NCBI GenBank assembly: GCA_026874595.1 | Contig: CM049314.1 | Span: 12,516,729 to 12,580,728 of the forward strand | Direction: 5' to 3' | Source: Sipunculus nudus | Taxonomy: Eukaryota > Annelida > Sipuncula > Golfingiida > Sipunculidae | DNA: 64,000 nucleotides | In this document: positions 35,798-47,959 of the stretch, piece after piece | How positions within the stretch are numbered: position 1 is the first letter of the stretch | Layout: each line of letters starts with the position of its first letter | Translations under genes and position numbers: made by a program | The notes under the pieces: model-generated | The model's input: the letters and a program-made list of their open reading frames with translations, nothing else | The model's database searches: none | Told to the model about the DNA's origin: nothing

Positions 35798-36904
35798 CAG
35801 TCAAGCCCACTTATTGTCATGTCGGTGGTGCATGCATAAATTATGATAATAACCGGGATGTGACATTATGCGGGCTTCAACATCGATGTCCTTTTGAGTC
35901 ATAAAAGGAGCGTTATGTCTCAAATGATATTAAATAAATCGTCAACAAAAAGCAAACAGAAACGTTTATGAATATTTTCATTGCACAACGGCATATCAAA
36001 TTACGTTTATGCGCACCTGATAAATTATTTCCTGTCAGTTTTGCTCTGCATGCAATAACTGACAAAAATCCAACTTGCCAACAGAAAGAGACGTATTGTC
36101 TGGGTCATGAGGTCATATGTCTAGAAATATGCGGCACAGTTATAACGTTATGCCTAGGCCAATTATTTTACTTAATAATTATTTCCCCGACTATTGCGCC
36201 TTATTTTCCGGATATCTTATTAATGACTCAAACTTCCATGATCATCTTTATGATAGGACTGTTCGGGGAGAGGGCATCGTCATGCCATTTTCAACTTTCT
36301 GAAGTTTCGCCGCGACTGAGGTTTTGGACCGGGTATCTCCTCCAGTGCTCACAAATCCTCCAGCTTTTCGTGGACCCTTAAAGGGGATTTCCAGTCGTAA
36401 GGAACGTTAAGAGCTCGTGCTTTATAACCTTTTGGCGAATACTCAACGAGGTGTAAACCATGGCCTTGCAAAGGCCGGGGGGTCATTATGTATGACATGT
36501 GATAGCAAACATCGCCCTTGTTAACGTACGAAGAAACGCAATGAACTGGATTACCGTGGTATCTTAAGACGTTAATTAGCTAATTGACAGGGATTGACCT
36601 GCATGCATCACTGCATTTGCCTGCCGCACACAGGTGGGAGATGTGATCGTTCGATACGCCTGACCGATTACAGGCTCTTGGCCTCGTTGATAGCCGTGTT
36701 GGCCTCTGATGTGATATTAACTGCGAACTTGTATCACTGCCAAGGGTTCCAAGCATGACAATAAACGGGATTATGACAATATTCCATGACATTAAACGAT
36801 CAGATTTACCATTGTTTATATAGGAAATGGTTTGGGATTTCAGATTTATGTGACAATAAACGAGATTTTCTATCAACCGATATGACACAAAGTGGGCCCG
36901 ACTG
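35798..36904. mobile_element. 1.1-kb TIR element with TA target duplication
   Basis: The left end CAGTCAAGCCCACTTATTG and the right end, read on the other strand, CAGTCGGGCCCACTTTGTG, form TIRs of about 28-30 bp with few mismatches. Both are flanked by TA, as expected for the Tc1/mariner/pogo group. Subterminal copies of TGACAATAAACG occur near the right end (about 36758 and 36852). The longest internal ORF (137 codons at 35968-36381) shows no transposase motif, so this is a non-autonomous element. Confidence 0.75.
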
Positions 36905-36906
36905 TA

Positions 36907-38190
36907 TTTTGAATTGAATAATTTCAGATTTTTAATAATTTGAAAAAGTTTGGGGTCTTTCTTTTCACCACATCCGAACCTATAACTTACTGGTTCCACA
37001 GACTCTATAAACCCATATCATTACCATTCTTTAAACCAAATGTATACACACCTTGACGGATCAAACAAATTGCTTAAAGATGATGAAATTCATCTTCACA
37101 ATATATCATGTATGTGGGAGCTGTCCTTTTCACAGCCACTACAGATTTGACGATACCGAAACTTTGCAAAGTATTCTTCTCGGCACAACTTTTTTCATGC
37201 AAATATGGTTTCCAACATCTACATTCACCTGTTCACGTATTTAGCTCATTTATGAACTATCTATACCATGGGTCAGAAATTCTCCAGAAAGAATATGCCT
37301 TGTAAAGGTGAAATTTTTCCTTCCCTCCCCTCTCTGAATCCGACTACGATCGTTAAGACACTGACTGAACATTTTTATGATACCTGTTTCAGATTTATCC
37401 AAACATCCTGCCCTTATATAATTTATCTCTCTTTTTCAACCCTAGCCTTATACACGTACGTTTAAGTAACCCAAATGGCCACAGACGTGCCGGCTTCAAT
37501 ATCGATGGCCTCCTAGGCAATAACCAGGCCCATTTCATTATTATGTTTTAGCCACAGCCTGTGTGACCGCAAAGGCTGGAAATAACTCAATTGTTCTCCT
37601 CAGATTACAAACACCACCAGTCCTCGGCTCAAAGACCAAGCTGTCTGCAAACCTCCCGCCAAAACATTCCCTAATAGGAAAGAAATTTATCATTCAGGAA
37701 AACTCGAAATGGCCCATTCTTACAGGTTCTGACATCAGCCGACATCTAATAAAGTCTTTTATCATTTACGTTTCGCAGAGGAATATAAATAAAATACCCC
37801 TTAGATTCCTCAGACAACACCCTTTTTCCGGGTGGACGTTTTGTCAAAAAAAGAAATCTCATTTAAAATTAAAATCTGCCTTCCAAGGAATGCAGGCCTC
37901 GGCCATGTGGAAGATCCCTATCGTGGTATGCTCCGAAAACCATGTTTGAAATCACTTAGTCCGCCCACATTCTCAAGTTCATTCGTGCATAAGCAACTTA
38001 ACATTTGCGAATATTCCATGTTGACCTTTCTTAATCCGGATCCTGAATCAAAACCAAATTCTAATTGATTTTTCTTTTTTTCCATTCCCGCATGGCCCTG
38101 AAAATTTTATGAGATTGCCTTGATAATTGTGGGAGTTATTTTATGAACAAACACACGAACACGAAAGATTATAAACGCGTTCCCTCCCGG
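36907..38190. other. Intergenic stretch, no gene supported
   Basis: Contains a GGCTTCAATATCGATGGCCT motif near 37491 that resembles the subterminal part of the 35798 element, suggesting a decayed relative. The 128-codon ORF at 37563-37949 has no recognisable features. Confidence 0.45.
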
Positions 38191-38196
38191 AGGAAA

Positions 38197-40421
38197 GTAA
38201 AACGAGGATTGGACGCTCTGGTTTACTTCAGATATTACAAAACAATGATTGGACGCTATGGTATACTTCAGATATTATATAACAAGGACTAGACACTGTG
38301 GTACACTTCAGATATTATAAAACGAGGTCTGGACGCTGTGGTATACTTCAGATATCATAAAACGAGGTTTGGACGCTCTGGTTTACAACAGATATCATAA
38401 AACGAGTATTGGACGCTGTGGTTTACTTCAGATATCATAAAAATAGGTTTGAACGCTGTGTTGTACTTCAGATATTATAAAACAGGGATTGAACGCTGTG
38501 GTATACTTCAGATATTATAAAACGAGGATTGGACGCTCTGAATTACTTCAGATTTTATAAAACAGGGATTGAACGCTGAGGTATACTTCAGATATTATAA
38601 AACGAGGATTGGACGCTCTGGTTTACTTCAGATATTATAACACGAAGATTTGACGCTGTGGTATACTTCAGATATTATAAAACAAGGATTGGACACTGTG
38701 GTATACTTCAGATATTATAAAACAAGGATTGGACGCTGAGGTATATTCAGATATTATAACACAAAGATTGGACGCTGTGGTATACTTCAGATATTATAAA
38801 ACGAGGATTGGACGCTGTGGTATACTTCAGATATAAAACGAGGATTGGACGCTGTGGTTTACTTCAGATATCATAAAACTAGGATTGGACGCTGTGTTGT
38901 ACTTCAGATATTATAAAACTAGGATTGGACGCAGTGGTTTACTTCAGATATCATAAAACGAGGACTGGACGCTGTGGAATACTTCAGATATAATAACACG
39001 TGGATTGGACGCTGTGGTATACTTTAGATATCATAATCCGAGGATGGACGCTGTGTTGTACTTCAGATATTATAAAACAGGGATTGGACGCTGTAGTATA
39101 CTTCAGATATTATAAAACAAGGATTGGATGCTGTGGTATACTTCAGATATTATAAAACGAGGATTGGACGCTGTGGTTTATTTACTTCATATATCATAAA
39201 ACGAGGATTGGACGCTGTATTGTACTTCAGATATTATAAAACTAGGATTGGACGCAGTGGTATACTTCAGATATCATTAAACGAGGACTGGACGCTGTGG
39301 TATACTTCAGATATAATAACACGTGGATTGTACGCTGTGGTATACTTTAGATATCATAAAACGAGGACTGGACGCTGTGGTATACTTCAGATATAATAAC
39401 ACGTGGATTGGACGCTGTGGTATACTTTAGATATCATAACCCGAGGATGGACGCTGTGTTGTACTTCAGATATTATAAAACGAGGACAGACGCTGTGGTT
39501 TACTTCATATATCATAAAACGAGTATTCGACGCTGTGTTGTACTTCAGATATTATAAAACGAGGACTGAACGCTCTGGTATACATTAAGATATCATTAAG
39601 CGGGGATTTGACGCTGAGGTATATTTCAGATATTATAAAACAAGGATTCGAAGCTGTGGTAAACTTCAGATATTATAAAACGATGACTCGACGCTGTGGT
39701 ATACTTGAGATATTATAAAACGAGGATTGGACGTTGTGTTGTACTTCAGATATTATAAAACAAGGATTGGACGCTGTGGTATACTTCAGATATTATAAAA
39801 CGGTGTTGGACGCTGTAGTATACTTCAGATATAATAAAACAAGGATTGGACGCTGAGGTATACTTCAGATATTAAAACCCGAGGACTTTGCGCTGTGGTA
39901 TACTTCAGATATTATAAAACGAGGACAGACGCTGTGGTTTACTTCAGATATCATAAAAAGAGGATTGGATGTTGTGTTGTACTTCAGATATTATAAAAAC
40001 AGGGATTGGACGCTGTGGTATACTTCAGATATTATAAAACGATGATTGGACGCTCTGGTTTACTTCAGATATTATAACACGAAGATTGGACGCTGTGGTA
40101 TACTTCAGATATTATAACCCGAGGACTTGGCGTTGTGGTATACTTCAGATATAATAACACGTGGATTGGACGCTGTGGTATACTTTAGATATCATAACCC
40201 GAGGATGGACGCTGTGGTATACTTCAGATATTATAAAACAGGGATTGGACGCTGTGGTATACTTCAGATATTATAAAACAAGGATTGGATGCTGTGGTAT
40301 ACTTCAGATATTATAACACGAAGATTGGACGCTGTGGTATACACCAGATATTATAAAACGAGGATTGAACGCTGTGGTATATTCAGATATTATAACACGA
40401 AGATTTGACGCTGTGGTATAT
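38197..40421. repeat. 40-bp satellite, about 55 units
   Basis: Head-to-tail units of about 40 bp built from ACGAGGATTGGACGCTGTGG, then TATACTTCAGATATTATAAA. Every unit carries a TATAAAA-like string and an ATTGG (inverse CCAAT) string about 10 bp apart. Units vary by substitutions and occasional short losses, with larger blocks repeated (for example the ATAATAACACGTGGATTGG block at about 38990, 39310, 39390 and 40150). Because 40 leaves a remainder of 1 when divided by 3, a reading frame passes through all three phases every 120 bp and stays open in places (39124-39396). That explains the apparent ORFs. Confidence 0.97.
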
Positions 40422-40432
40422 GCAGAAGTTAT

Positions 40433-41750
40433 AATAGCAGATATATTTTACACCTGTTACTGCTATTGGTGATAATAGTGTCATACTATAGGGGGATTTC
40501 CCCAACAGATTCAGTGGCTCTAAGGTGTGTCGGTTTTGCATGCTAACAAACGAATTCATGGAGACCACTCTGATAGCAGACACACCCAGAAAAGGACTTA
40601 GCATGGACACAATCAACAAGTTAAAACTGTGGCGCAAGACCGAATTCAGGCATCGATATATGGTGTAGTTTGAAATATATTCGTGAAATCGATGGTTTAT
40701 CTTCGGATATTTCTTATGATTTATTCGAGGAAGTAAGCGAGTAATGTGTCAGAGTGAATCATTCAGTATTGCATTCACAACAATTCATACATGTTAGAGT
40801 AATTAAGCTGGTCCATATTCCTTAGGAAAGAAATACAAATAATCCGACTTCACTCCTGTCAACAAGACTAAGGTGAAACAGTATTGCTGTTCAAATTCTT
40901 GTTTTCTGAGACGTTTTCCTATGTATTTTGGACACGGGTTACCTGAATTAGATCCTGTGTGGGAGGTAGTGCTGAAAATACGTGATTCAGTACCCTATAT
41001 TTGTACTCCATCCCTGCACTTATGTGACAAACATATCATGAATGTTTGTATTATTGAATATTTAGAGTGTTATAAAGTAGAGAAGATTTTCCGGATCAAA
41101 GAATTATACCAAAGGGATGTGTCTTGCCTCATTACCCGATCAAATCTTGACATTTGCCCAACTTGTTTATTTCTAGACATTGCGTTTTGAGGGTAATCTT
41201 TCATCAGTTCCACACCAAACTTTGGAGATCCATCATCTATTGGAGAAAGCAGGATAAACTTTATCCAGCTGGTGGATTTGTCTGTCTATATTCAAATGTC
41301 TATGATTCTTATTACAGATATCAAATGTATCATGCTGCAAAATCATTAAAATATAAAGGTGTTAACTATTTGTCTCTTCTTACTATAATTTAGGGTGATC
41401 TTTGGGGACTTAGAGTAATTATAGAAATTTTGGCAGTTCATAATTGTCCATTTCTGCATTGTAAAGTTTTATTGTGATATTTACAATCGTCAACATTTTA
41501 TTTTCAGCTAACAAGGCTATTGGGGTTCTCGCAGTATTATTCATGCTACTGCAGTGCTGCTGAATTTTATTTGATTTGAAAAGATACAGTTAGGGGCAGT
41601 TGTTCTTAGTTTTTATGTTTTTATGCATGCGCATTTCCAAATGCCTGCACATATATGCTATGAAGTGCACAATCTGCAAAAATATACGTGATTTACTGAT
41701 CAAAAACCCTCTGAAAACCCCTTTTGAAAATACAAGAACACCAGTATAAA
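40433..41750. other. Intergenic stretch, nothing recognised
   Basis: A 105-codon ORF at 40873-41190 has no recognisable content. No RNA gene or repeat array is supported. Confidence 0.45.
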
Positions 41751-41752
41751 AC

Positions 41753-41961
41753 CAGTCAAACCTCTATAATGTGGGCACGCTTAGGACTGAGCAAGATAGA
41801 CTCCTTTTATCTTGAGGTAATGGCTGCCATATTTAGTGCTGCTACCTAATTTGGAATATTACTATAGGTGTTCCTGTTTTAAGAGAATTGCTTTAACGTG
41901 TTGCATGTACTATCACCCTGTCTTTTAAATAGTTAATAAATAACATATATAATTAATTGTT

Positions 41962-42001
<40 letters not shown>

Positions 42002-43101
42002 AACAAAAACAATGAGGGGAGGTGTGTTCAGTCGATGTTCTGTTACAAAGCTTGAATTAACAATCATTGATTCGGTTATTTAAATCATTTTAATATTTTG
42101 ATTAGCTGAGCATGGCTTAGCAGCTTGTGATATTTTGCATTATTAGAGGTCGACCTGAACCTTTCCTCTTAATCTGACACCCTTAATTTTCTCAAGATGC
42201 TTCCTGATACGCTTGATAATGTTGCCCTCTAAATTTTTAGGTATGCTATGCGTTTCTACAAACGTTTTCTAAGATAGACCAGTCTTAGAATCTGTTAAGA
42301 GGGACATTTTTAGAGCAAACCTTTATTTCTGAATTTGGATTTGACATTTTGAAGATGACAGTAACAAGAAATAAAATACAGAAGGGCCAGTGTATTGTAT
42401 TAAGCATTATGTAACTGCTTAACAAACATTGCACTGGGGGGGGGGACTTTACCCCTTATCTTATAACAGAATATCACTTAAACACTGGGTCAATGGGCAG
42501 CGCGTACACAACGTATTTACATAAGCAACATTTGCCCCTCTGACAAAAAAGTAACCTATGAGTCCAGTTACAAATGTCGACTTATTTGAGTGTTCTGGCC
42601 ACGGTATCACCTTTCACAGGAGCATCAAATATGTGCGAGGCATGATCTGTTCATGCGCAGGCATAGAAGTAGTCAAGCTAGTATGCATGCATTCCTTGCC
42701 TAAAGCCTTGAGTCAAGAAGCGTATTATCATGATTGTCCAAGCAGACAGTAATACACCCCAGTCTGACCTTTGTTCATTTGTTTTAACATGCTAATGAAT
42801 ATTTTAAAAAAATATATATATTTAATAATTAACAGCTTTTTTTGTTATTGATAATAAAAAAAACTCATTAAAGAAGGAAACGAAAGTTTAAATAGGAAGA
42901 TATATATACTGTACTTCAAATAGGGGAAAATCAATGAAGCGCATACATTGGTTAGGAAAGAGTGCCCTCTTTACACAATATAATGGTTCTATTATTACCT
43001 AAAGATTATGAAGAGAAGAAATATGGGACTGCCGAAAAGTGGCCACGTTATTGGTATCGGTACCCACTTTATGAATGTGCATACTGAGAGAGGTTCGACT
43101 G
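41753..43101. mobile_element. TIR element of about 1.35 kb (pogo/Tigger-like ends)
   Basis: The left end CAGTCAAACCTCTATAATG and the right end, read on the other strand, CAGTCGAACCTCTCTCAG, share a 13-bp TIR with one mismatch. The ends resemble pogo/Tigger-type termini (established family pattern, not searched). No clean TA duplication is seen. It contains a (TA)n run at 41967-41998 and no transposase. A diverged relative is at 62005-63102. Confidence 0.55.
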
Positions 43102-43589
43102 TATGTTCGACTGCACCCGGTGACAGGATCCAACACCTGTGTAGGGATACGTGGTCTTTTTTTCTTGCCATAAGCAAATCGTTTTGGACGAGGTGCATTT
43201 TGCGTTTGCCTTTAAAGAGGTGGTAGCTACCTTCACATGAAAACAGTTCATCTTAAACAGAGGGATCAAATAATTGTTGACCTTTGCATATATTTGGAGG
43301 TGATGACTCGTAGACACGCCGACACTCATACACACCCACAAACACAAACACACACATATATATATATATATATATAAATACAAAAACTCATATACGCATA
43401 TACGCATATACATAAAAATAAACCTTTATAGCGCCTGTATGACACATTACAAATAAATTACAATTAGGTAAAAGGTTTTAGAAAATAAGGTATTGTATTT
43501 CCTTTATAATTTCCCTTATAAAGCAGTTTCAGAAATAATATTTCACAGTAAACTCATAGATGGAACCAAAGTGTACCATTTTATTTGAT

Positions 43590-43672
43590 AATTTATTCCA
43601 ATTGTAATATATAATATATATTTTTCTCTGAAACGTGTGTGTGTGTGTGTGGGGGGGGGTGATTAAATTAAT
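43590..43672. repeat. (TA)/(TG)/poly-G simple sequence block
   Basis: Short TA tract, then GTGTGTGTGTGTG and a run of G, with related TA and CA tracts at 43335-43376. Confidence 0.85.
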
Positions 43673-43739
43673 CATCCCCCCTTGCCCAAAAGTAGGGTAT
43701 ATATACTCTAATCCTCCTATATACTGAAGCCCCTGTTTG

Positions 43740-44350
43740 CAGATATCTATACAGACTCCGTAAATATGTGGGCGCTGAATCAAGTCTTCGAGTTCGCAAG
43801 ATGGCGCATCCGTACGGTCCTTGAAAAGCCTAGGTCGCAACCGGGATACGGATTCCGTACGGCGGTTGTTTTAGGCTATACATCGCGGTTGGAGCATTGC
43901 AACCGTGCCTTTTCCCAAAGCCGCAGGGACTACGCAATGACCGTAATTGACATTAGCGCAAGCGCGCAAGTTGATGCGATAGCCCCGCGTCAGCCCGTCA
44001 CGTACTGGCTCCGTTCGGGCACCGTAGAGTAGACGTATGGTTGTCGTAGGATGCCCGTACGAATTGTTACGTCTACTTGGCCACGCGAAAGACGAACGGT
44101 GTACCTGCAGATGTCGTTAGGGGCCACTGGGGCTTCCACAAGGTTGCAAACGTCACCGTGCGAATGCCATGGGAATGGGGTAGACACCTTAATTGCCCTT
44201 ATCACACGTCGGCCGCACAAGTATTCCTTTCAAAAATGGAACGGTGATCGACGGTTTGCGGTGATCGCAGCGGATTGTGACTGAGACTTAACCAGGGTCA
44301 TACCATACGGAGAATGTGAGTGCATTGACGCCCGACGTTAAAGCTGAGGT
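43740..44350. other. Isolated CpG-rich patch, function unknown
   Basis: About 600 bp in which CG dinucleotides are frequent (runs such as TCCGTACGG, GCGCAAGCGCGCAAG and CACGTCGGCCGC), in sharp contrast to the AT-rich flanks. It holds three overlapping short ORFs of 76-88 codons on both strands (43766-44032 and 44051-44284 plus, 43990-44220 minus), none with a motif I recognise. It could be an unmethylated CpG island promoter, an exon of an unseen gene, or a fragment of an unrelated insertion. Confidence 0.5.
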
Positions 44351-45650
44351 TTGGTGGGACGATTTACATTGACAGTTTGTGCACTGTAGATTGTTGTAAT
44401 TTAATTTTGTTTAGATATTCCATTTTAATTACTACAAAGTACTAGTGTTAATATGGCTAAACTATATTATACCACGTTTGGATAACAGTACGATTTCTGT
44501 ATTGGTTTGAATAGCCACAGTTTGTATAGGCATATATTCAACACGTTTTTGTTGTTCTGACCTAATAAACTTGTTGACTGTCACTATGTATATTAGAGAC
44601 GAAGGCCTGTTGGTGGTATTTAACTATATGTAAAAAAAGCTGTGTTGAAACTTTTTTAACGTTCATAAATATTAACTAGTTAAACATCCGTGCATACATT
44701 GTCACCACCAATAAAGACACATATAATCTGCTTTATATAGTAAATATAGTAATAGAGTAATAACCTTCACTCAACGACCATAAAAGTTACGTTTATAGGA
44801 AGTGCTAGTTATTTACGTAGTTAATATATCTTAAAAGTATCATAGTAAGAAGAAATAATAATTTCTGAAAATGCATTTTATGTAAAGTGTTAGGATTCAT
44901 TCCAAGAGTAGATCTAACGTAATAAAGCCATCATGCTTGGGAAGATAATACATCAATAATGAAATGATAGCAGAATGCGTCCTGGCCCCCTACAAGGACG
45001 AAATCATCAGTGGAAAAAAACTTATGCCAATTAGACTACTGAGTTTCAGAGAAAGAATTCCGAATCTAAATTCTCGTCGGCACTCTGTTTCTTAAATATG
45101 AGATAAAACCTTCACGGAAACATTACAGTAAACATTAAATCTCAAATTCCTTTTGTCTTTAGATCAGTTTAATCAAAACAAATATTTTCTTTACAGCTGT
45201 AACATTACAAAGTTAGGATATCGAGCAAGGAAATACATTATCATAAATTTTGGGTTGCTTTTAAACATAGGATACATAATAGGTGCTCACAACAGAATTG
45301 GTCGTATTATAGTTTATGCTGAGGAATTTATTACATATGATACATGTTCTAAAAAATTTGACAAAGTGTAGTGTTAAAAAGGATGACAACATGAACCTTC
45401 ATTCATTCTGGTAAGCTCTGACGGGAAAAGGTTCTGATTAATTTTCTTTTTAATTCCGTTTATGTGCTCGGGTGTTATCAGATTCGTCAAGCCTATCATG
45501 AAATTTCACCGAATTAAACTAGAAGAGTATACAGAATTATGAGCTCCTGTACGACTAAAAGATTAATGGTCGCATATTCCTCACCAGTCAGACTGTAGAT
45601 AACATAACCATGTTAGAATATTTATACATGATTCTTACTTAAATTTAATT
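44351..45650. other. 3' flank of SLC5 copy B, nothing recognised
   Basis: AT-rich. An ATTAAA-type poly(A) signal candidate occurs on the minus strand within about 15 bases of the copy B stop, which is rather close to be the real one. No other feature. Confidence 0.35.
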
Positions 45651-45656
45651 AAATGT

Positions 45657-47480
45657 TTAGATCTGAAGCATCCGTTCCTGTTCTGGTCCATCCACAATAT
45701 TCTTTATGGTCATTTCATTTTCCTTTGTTCGTTCGTGGCAGCAGTGAAGACCATGCTTCCGAAACGAAAAAAGAAGATCGGATCCCACGGATTTCCTGGC
45801 ATCCCAACCACCGGTGAGCAGGCTAACGATTGCCCCAACCAGAACCGTAGGGAAAAAACCTATTACACAATACCACTTATAGGAAACTCGATAGAGTCTA
45901 CTGATACCAAAGCTCGCAATCTCTTTCGTGCTGTGGAAATTCCTCGATTCCGTCAAATTAACCAGTCCATATATTATTGTTGAAGCAGTGAAATACAAAT
46001 CTTGCTCTGGAGTCATTGCTGTTGAATTAGGTAAGGCACAGAGATCTGCATTAAGGGGAAGAGGGAGATGAAGAGTCTTTGGGATGCTCAGAGCACCTAA
46101 AACTACCCACCCTAACATTACAATACCAATTATTATACCTGCAATACTGCCCTTAGAGTTTGCAAAAGGAACGAATAACCCTAATGTAAAGACACCAAGA
46201 ACTGGAGCTGAACCAAGAGCTAAAGTGGCCGATCCCAGCTGAAGTATCAGTTTACCTGACCGCGAGACTCCGATTGACAGACACATGATGGTAGCCCCAA
46301 CCAGAAACACTGTGATCTTTGACATGACAGTTGCTTGTCTTTCGGAAAGAGGTCTTCTGGTTATTTTCAGTTTCAGGAGTTTCAGAAAGTCTTCCAGGAG
46401 AATAGCGGCGAAACTATTCTGTACAGAGCTCAGAGTGCTGAGCGCGGCGCTGAGGATACTGGACAAGAATACCCCAGCCATCCCGGGTTGATGCTTGAAG
46501 ACGTCCATGACGAGAAGAGCCAGGGTCTGGTCACGCGATCGTATTCTACCTGTAATGTATGGGTCACATCCTTGATAATACGCGAACGCCACCAAACCAA
46601 GAATGGTCGCGAGGGCAACCAATATCCCATATATTGGTATTGCACATATCATAGCAAGACGAGCTTTGTTGATAGATTTAACACTGCAGAATCGCTGAAC
46701 AGCAAACTGGCCAGCTGCATACATGGCCATGCAAAAGGGAAAATCCCCAATAATCCAGTTCCAAATCGTATGGCGGTTTAAGGGGTGAGGTATAATATTA
46801 ACCAGGCTCATGCGTTCCCCATCGGCAGCCACGGCGAAAGCTTGGGAAATTCCACCGACATCCATACTAGCTTTGATCAGGGTTGCTGTTAAACCAATGA
46901 CCATTATCCCACACTGAAGAGTGTCTGTCCACAAAACGGTTTTGAAGCCCCCTAACGTAGTATAAAATGTGCACAGGGCTGCGGAAAGCAAGATGCAAGA
47001 CCAATATGGTAGCCCAGTTGCCTGGCTTATGGCAATGGAAGGGGCGTATAACGCGACAGATGAATAGCATACCATCTGAAACATGGTGACGACAGAGCAA
47101 ACTATTCTGACCTCCTTGCAGTAGCGCATCTCTAAATACTCGTAAACACTGGTGATACCAAGACGATGGTAGACTGGGTGGTAGAAGAGAGATGAGACTA
47201 TCAGAGCCATAGCATACCCAATCACCACGAAGCAGTAATACATCCCATATGCATATGTCTCTACTGGTACACCTTGTACAAAAATGGCTGATAGTAGACT
47301 CACAACCAGTGATGCTGCCACTGGTATGACTCCCATGTCCCGACCTCCGATCAAATACTCGGCGGTGCTGGTCTGCCTCCTACTCTTAAAAGCATAGTAT
47401 ATACCAATAACGGCGCTGATTGCTAGACTGGTACAAAACACCAAGTAATCTGCCCAGTGAAAGCGACGTTCACCTTCCAT
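45657..47480 (-). CDS. SLC5 sodium-coupled transporter, single exon (copy B)
   Basis: 607-codon uninterrupted gene, paralogue of copies A and C, with no gap in the alignment over the first 350 or so residues. It carries the clade hallmarks SVYEYLEMRY (111-120), TTLGGFKTVLWTD (174-186), QRFCSVK (262-268) and LSAALSTLSSVQNS (343-356). Ser348/Thr349 match the Na2-site pair of NIS. The last extracellular loop has two sequons (NST, NLT) and the protein ends RMLQI, without the vertebrate PDZ tail. Over the first 100 residues it differs from copy A at about 25-28 positions by eye. The start MEGERRFHWADY matches the paralogues. A pyrimidine-rich CTTTCCTAG lies about 11 bases before the ATG, so a 5' UTR intron is possible. 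The substrate is unknown; monocarboxylate or vitamin transport is the family expectation. Confidence 0.95.
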   Translation of the reverse strand: MEGERRFHWADYLVFCTSLAISAVIGIYYAFKSRRQTSTAEYLIGGRDMGVIPVAASLVVSLLSAIFVQGVPVETYAYGMYYCFVVIGYAMALIVSSLFYHPVYHRLGITSVYEYLEMRYCKEVRIVCSVVTMFQMVCYSSVALYAPSIAISQATGLPYWSCILLSAALCTFYTTLGGFKTVLWTDTLQCGIMVIGLTATLIKASMDVGGISQAFAVAADGERMSLVNIIPHPLNRHTIWNWIIGDFPFCMAMYAAGQFAVQRFCSVKSINKARLAMICAIPIYGILVALATILGLVAFAYYQGCDPYITGRIRSRDQTLALLVMDVFKHQPGMAGVFLSSILSAALSTLSSVQNSFAAILLEDFLKLLKLKITRRPLSERQATVMSKITVFLVGATIMCLSIGVSRSGKLILQLGSATLALGSAPVLGVFTLGLFVPFANSKGSIAGIIIGIVMLGWVVLGALSIPKTLHLPLPLNADLCALPNSTAMTPEQDLYFTASTIIYGLVNLTESRNFHSTKEIASFGISRLYRVSYKWYCVIGFFPTVLVGAIVSLLTGGWDARKSVGSDLLFSFRKHGLHCCHERTKENEMTIKNIVDGPEQERMLQI

Positions 47481-47959
47481 ATCGTGCCGATCTAGGAAAG
47501 ATACCTTTATGCAAATTTTCAGTGGGTAGATCTCCAGGTTTGATGTAGATGGTAGATGGTACTAAAGTGATTAATTTGAGAGTTGAACTGAGAGGCATAT
47601 AATATGCAGTTGGTTGTTACTTTGTACCTATGAAAAAACGGATCAAACCATAGTTACACATGTATGGATTATAAGTCAGCTTCAGTGATTTAAATCGATT
47701 GATTCAGATCAGCTCAACGTCCCATTGGTGGTACGTGCCGTAACATTTCGTTCAATCTTTCCTTTATTAACAATTCATGTCTTTTTTATGTAGCTGCATA
47801 AATATAACAACAACACAAGTAAAGAACATCCTGCACACATAAACCTCGTATCAAATATATGGAATACGCATATTAGAGTAGGGTGAACAATATTTATGTA
47901 CGGACTTCAATATAGATTACTTTTAGGTTTATGTTTGAGGAATCCTGTCTTCTTCTGGT

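Noticed and set aside
36580-36999. 139-codon minus-strand ORF
   Set aside because: Lies across the right end of the TIR element and has no recognisable content.
39124-39588. Plus-strand ORFs with repeated YFRYYKTR phrases
   Set aside because: Readings of the 40-bp satellite passing through three frames; no start context or conserved function.
46335-46781. 148-codon plus-strand ORF antisense to SLC5 copy B
   Set aside because: Shadow of the highly conserved coding strand; similar antisense ORFs occur over copies A and C at the same place.
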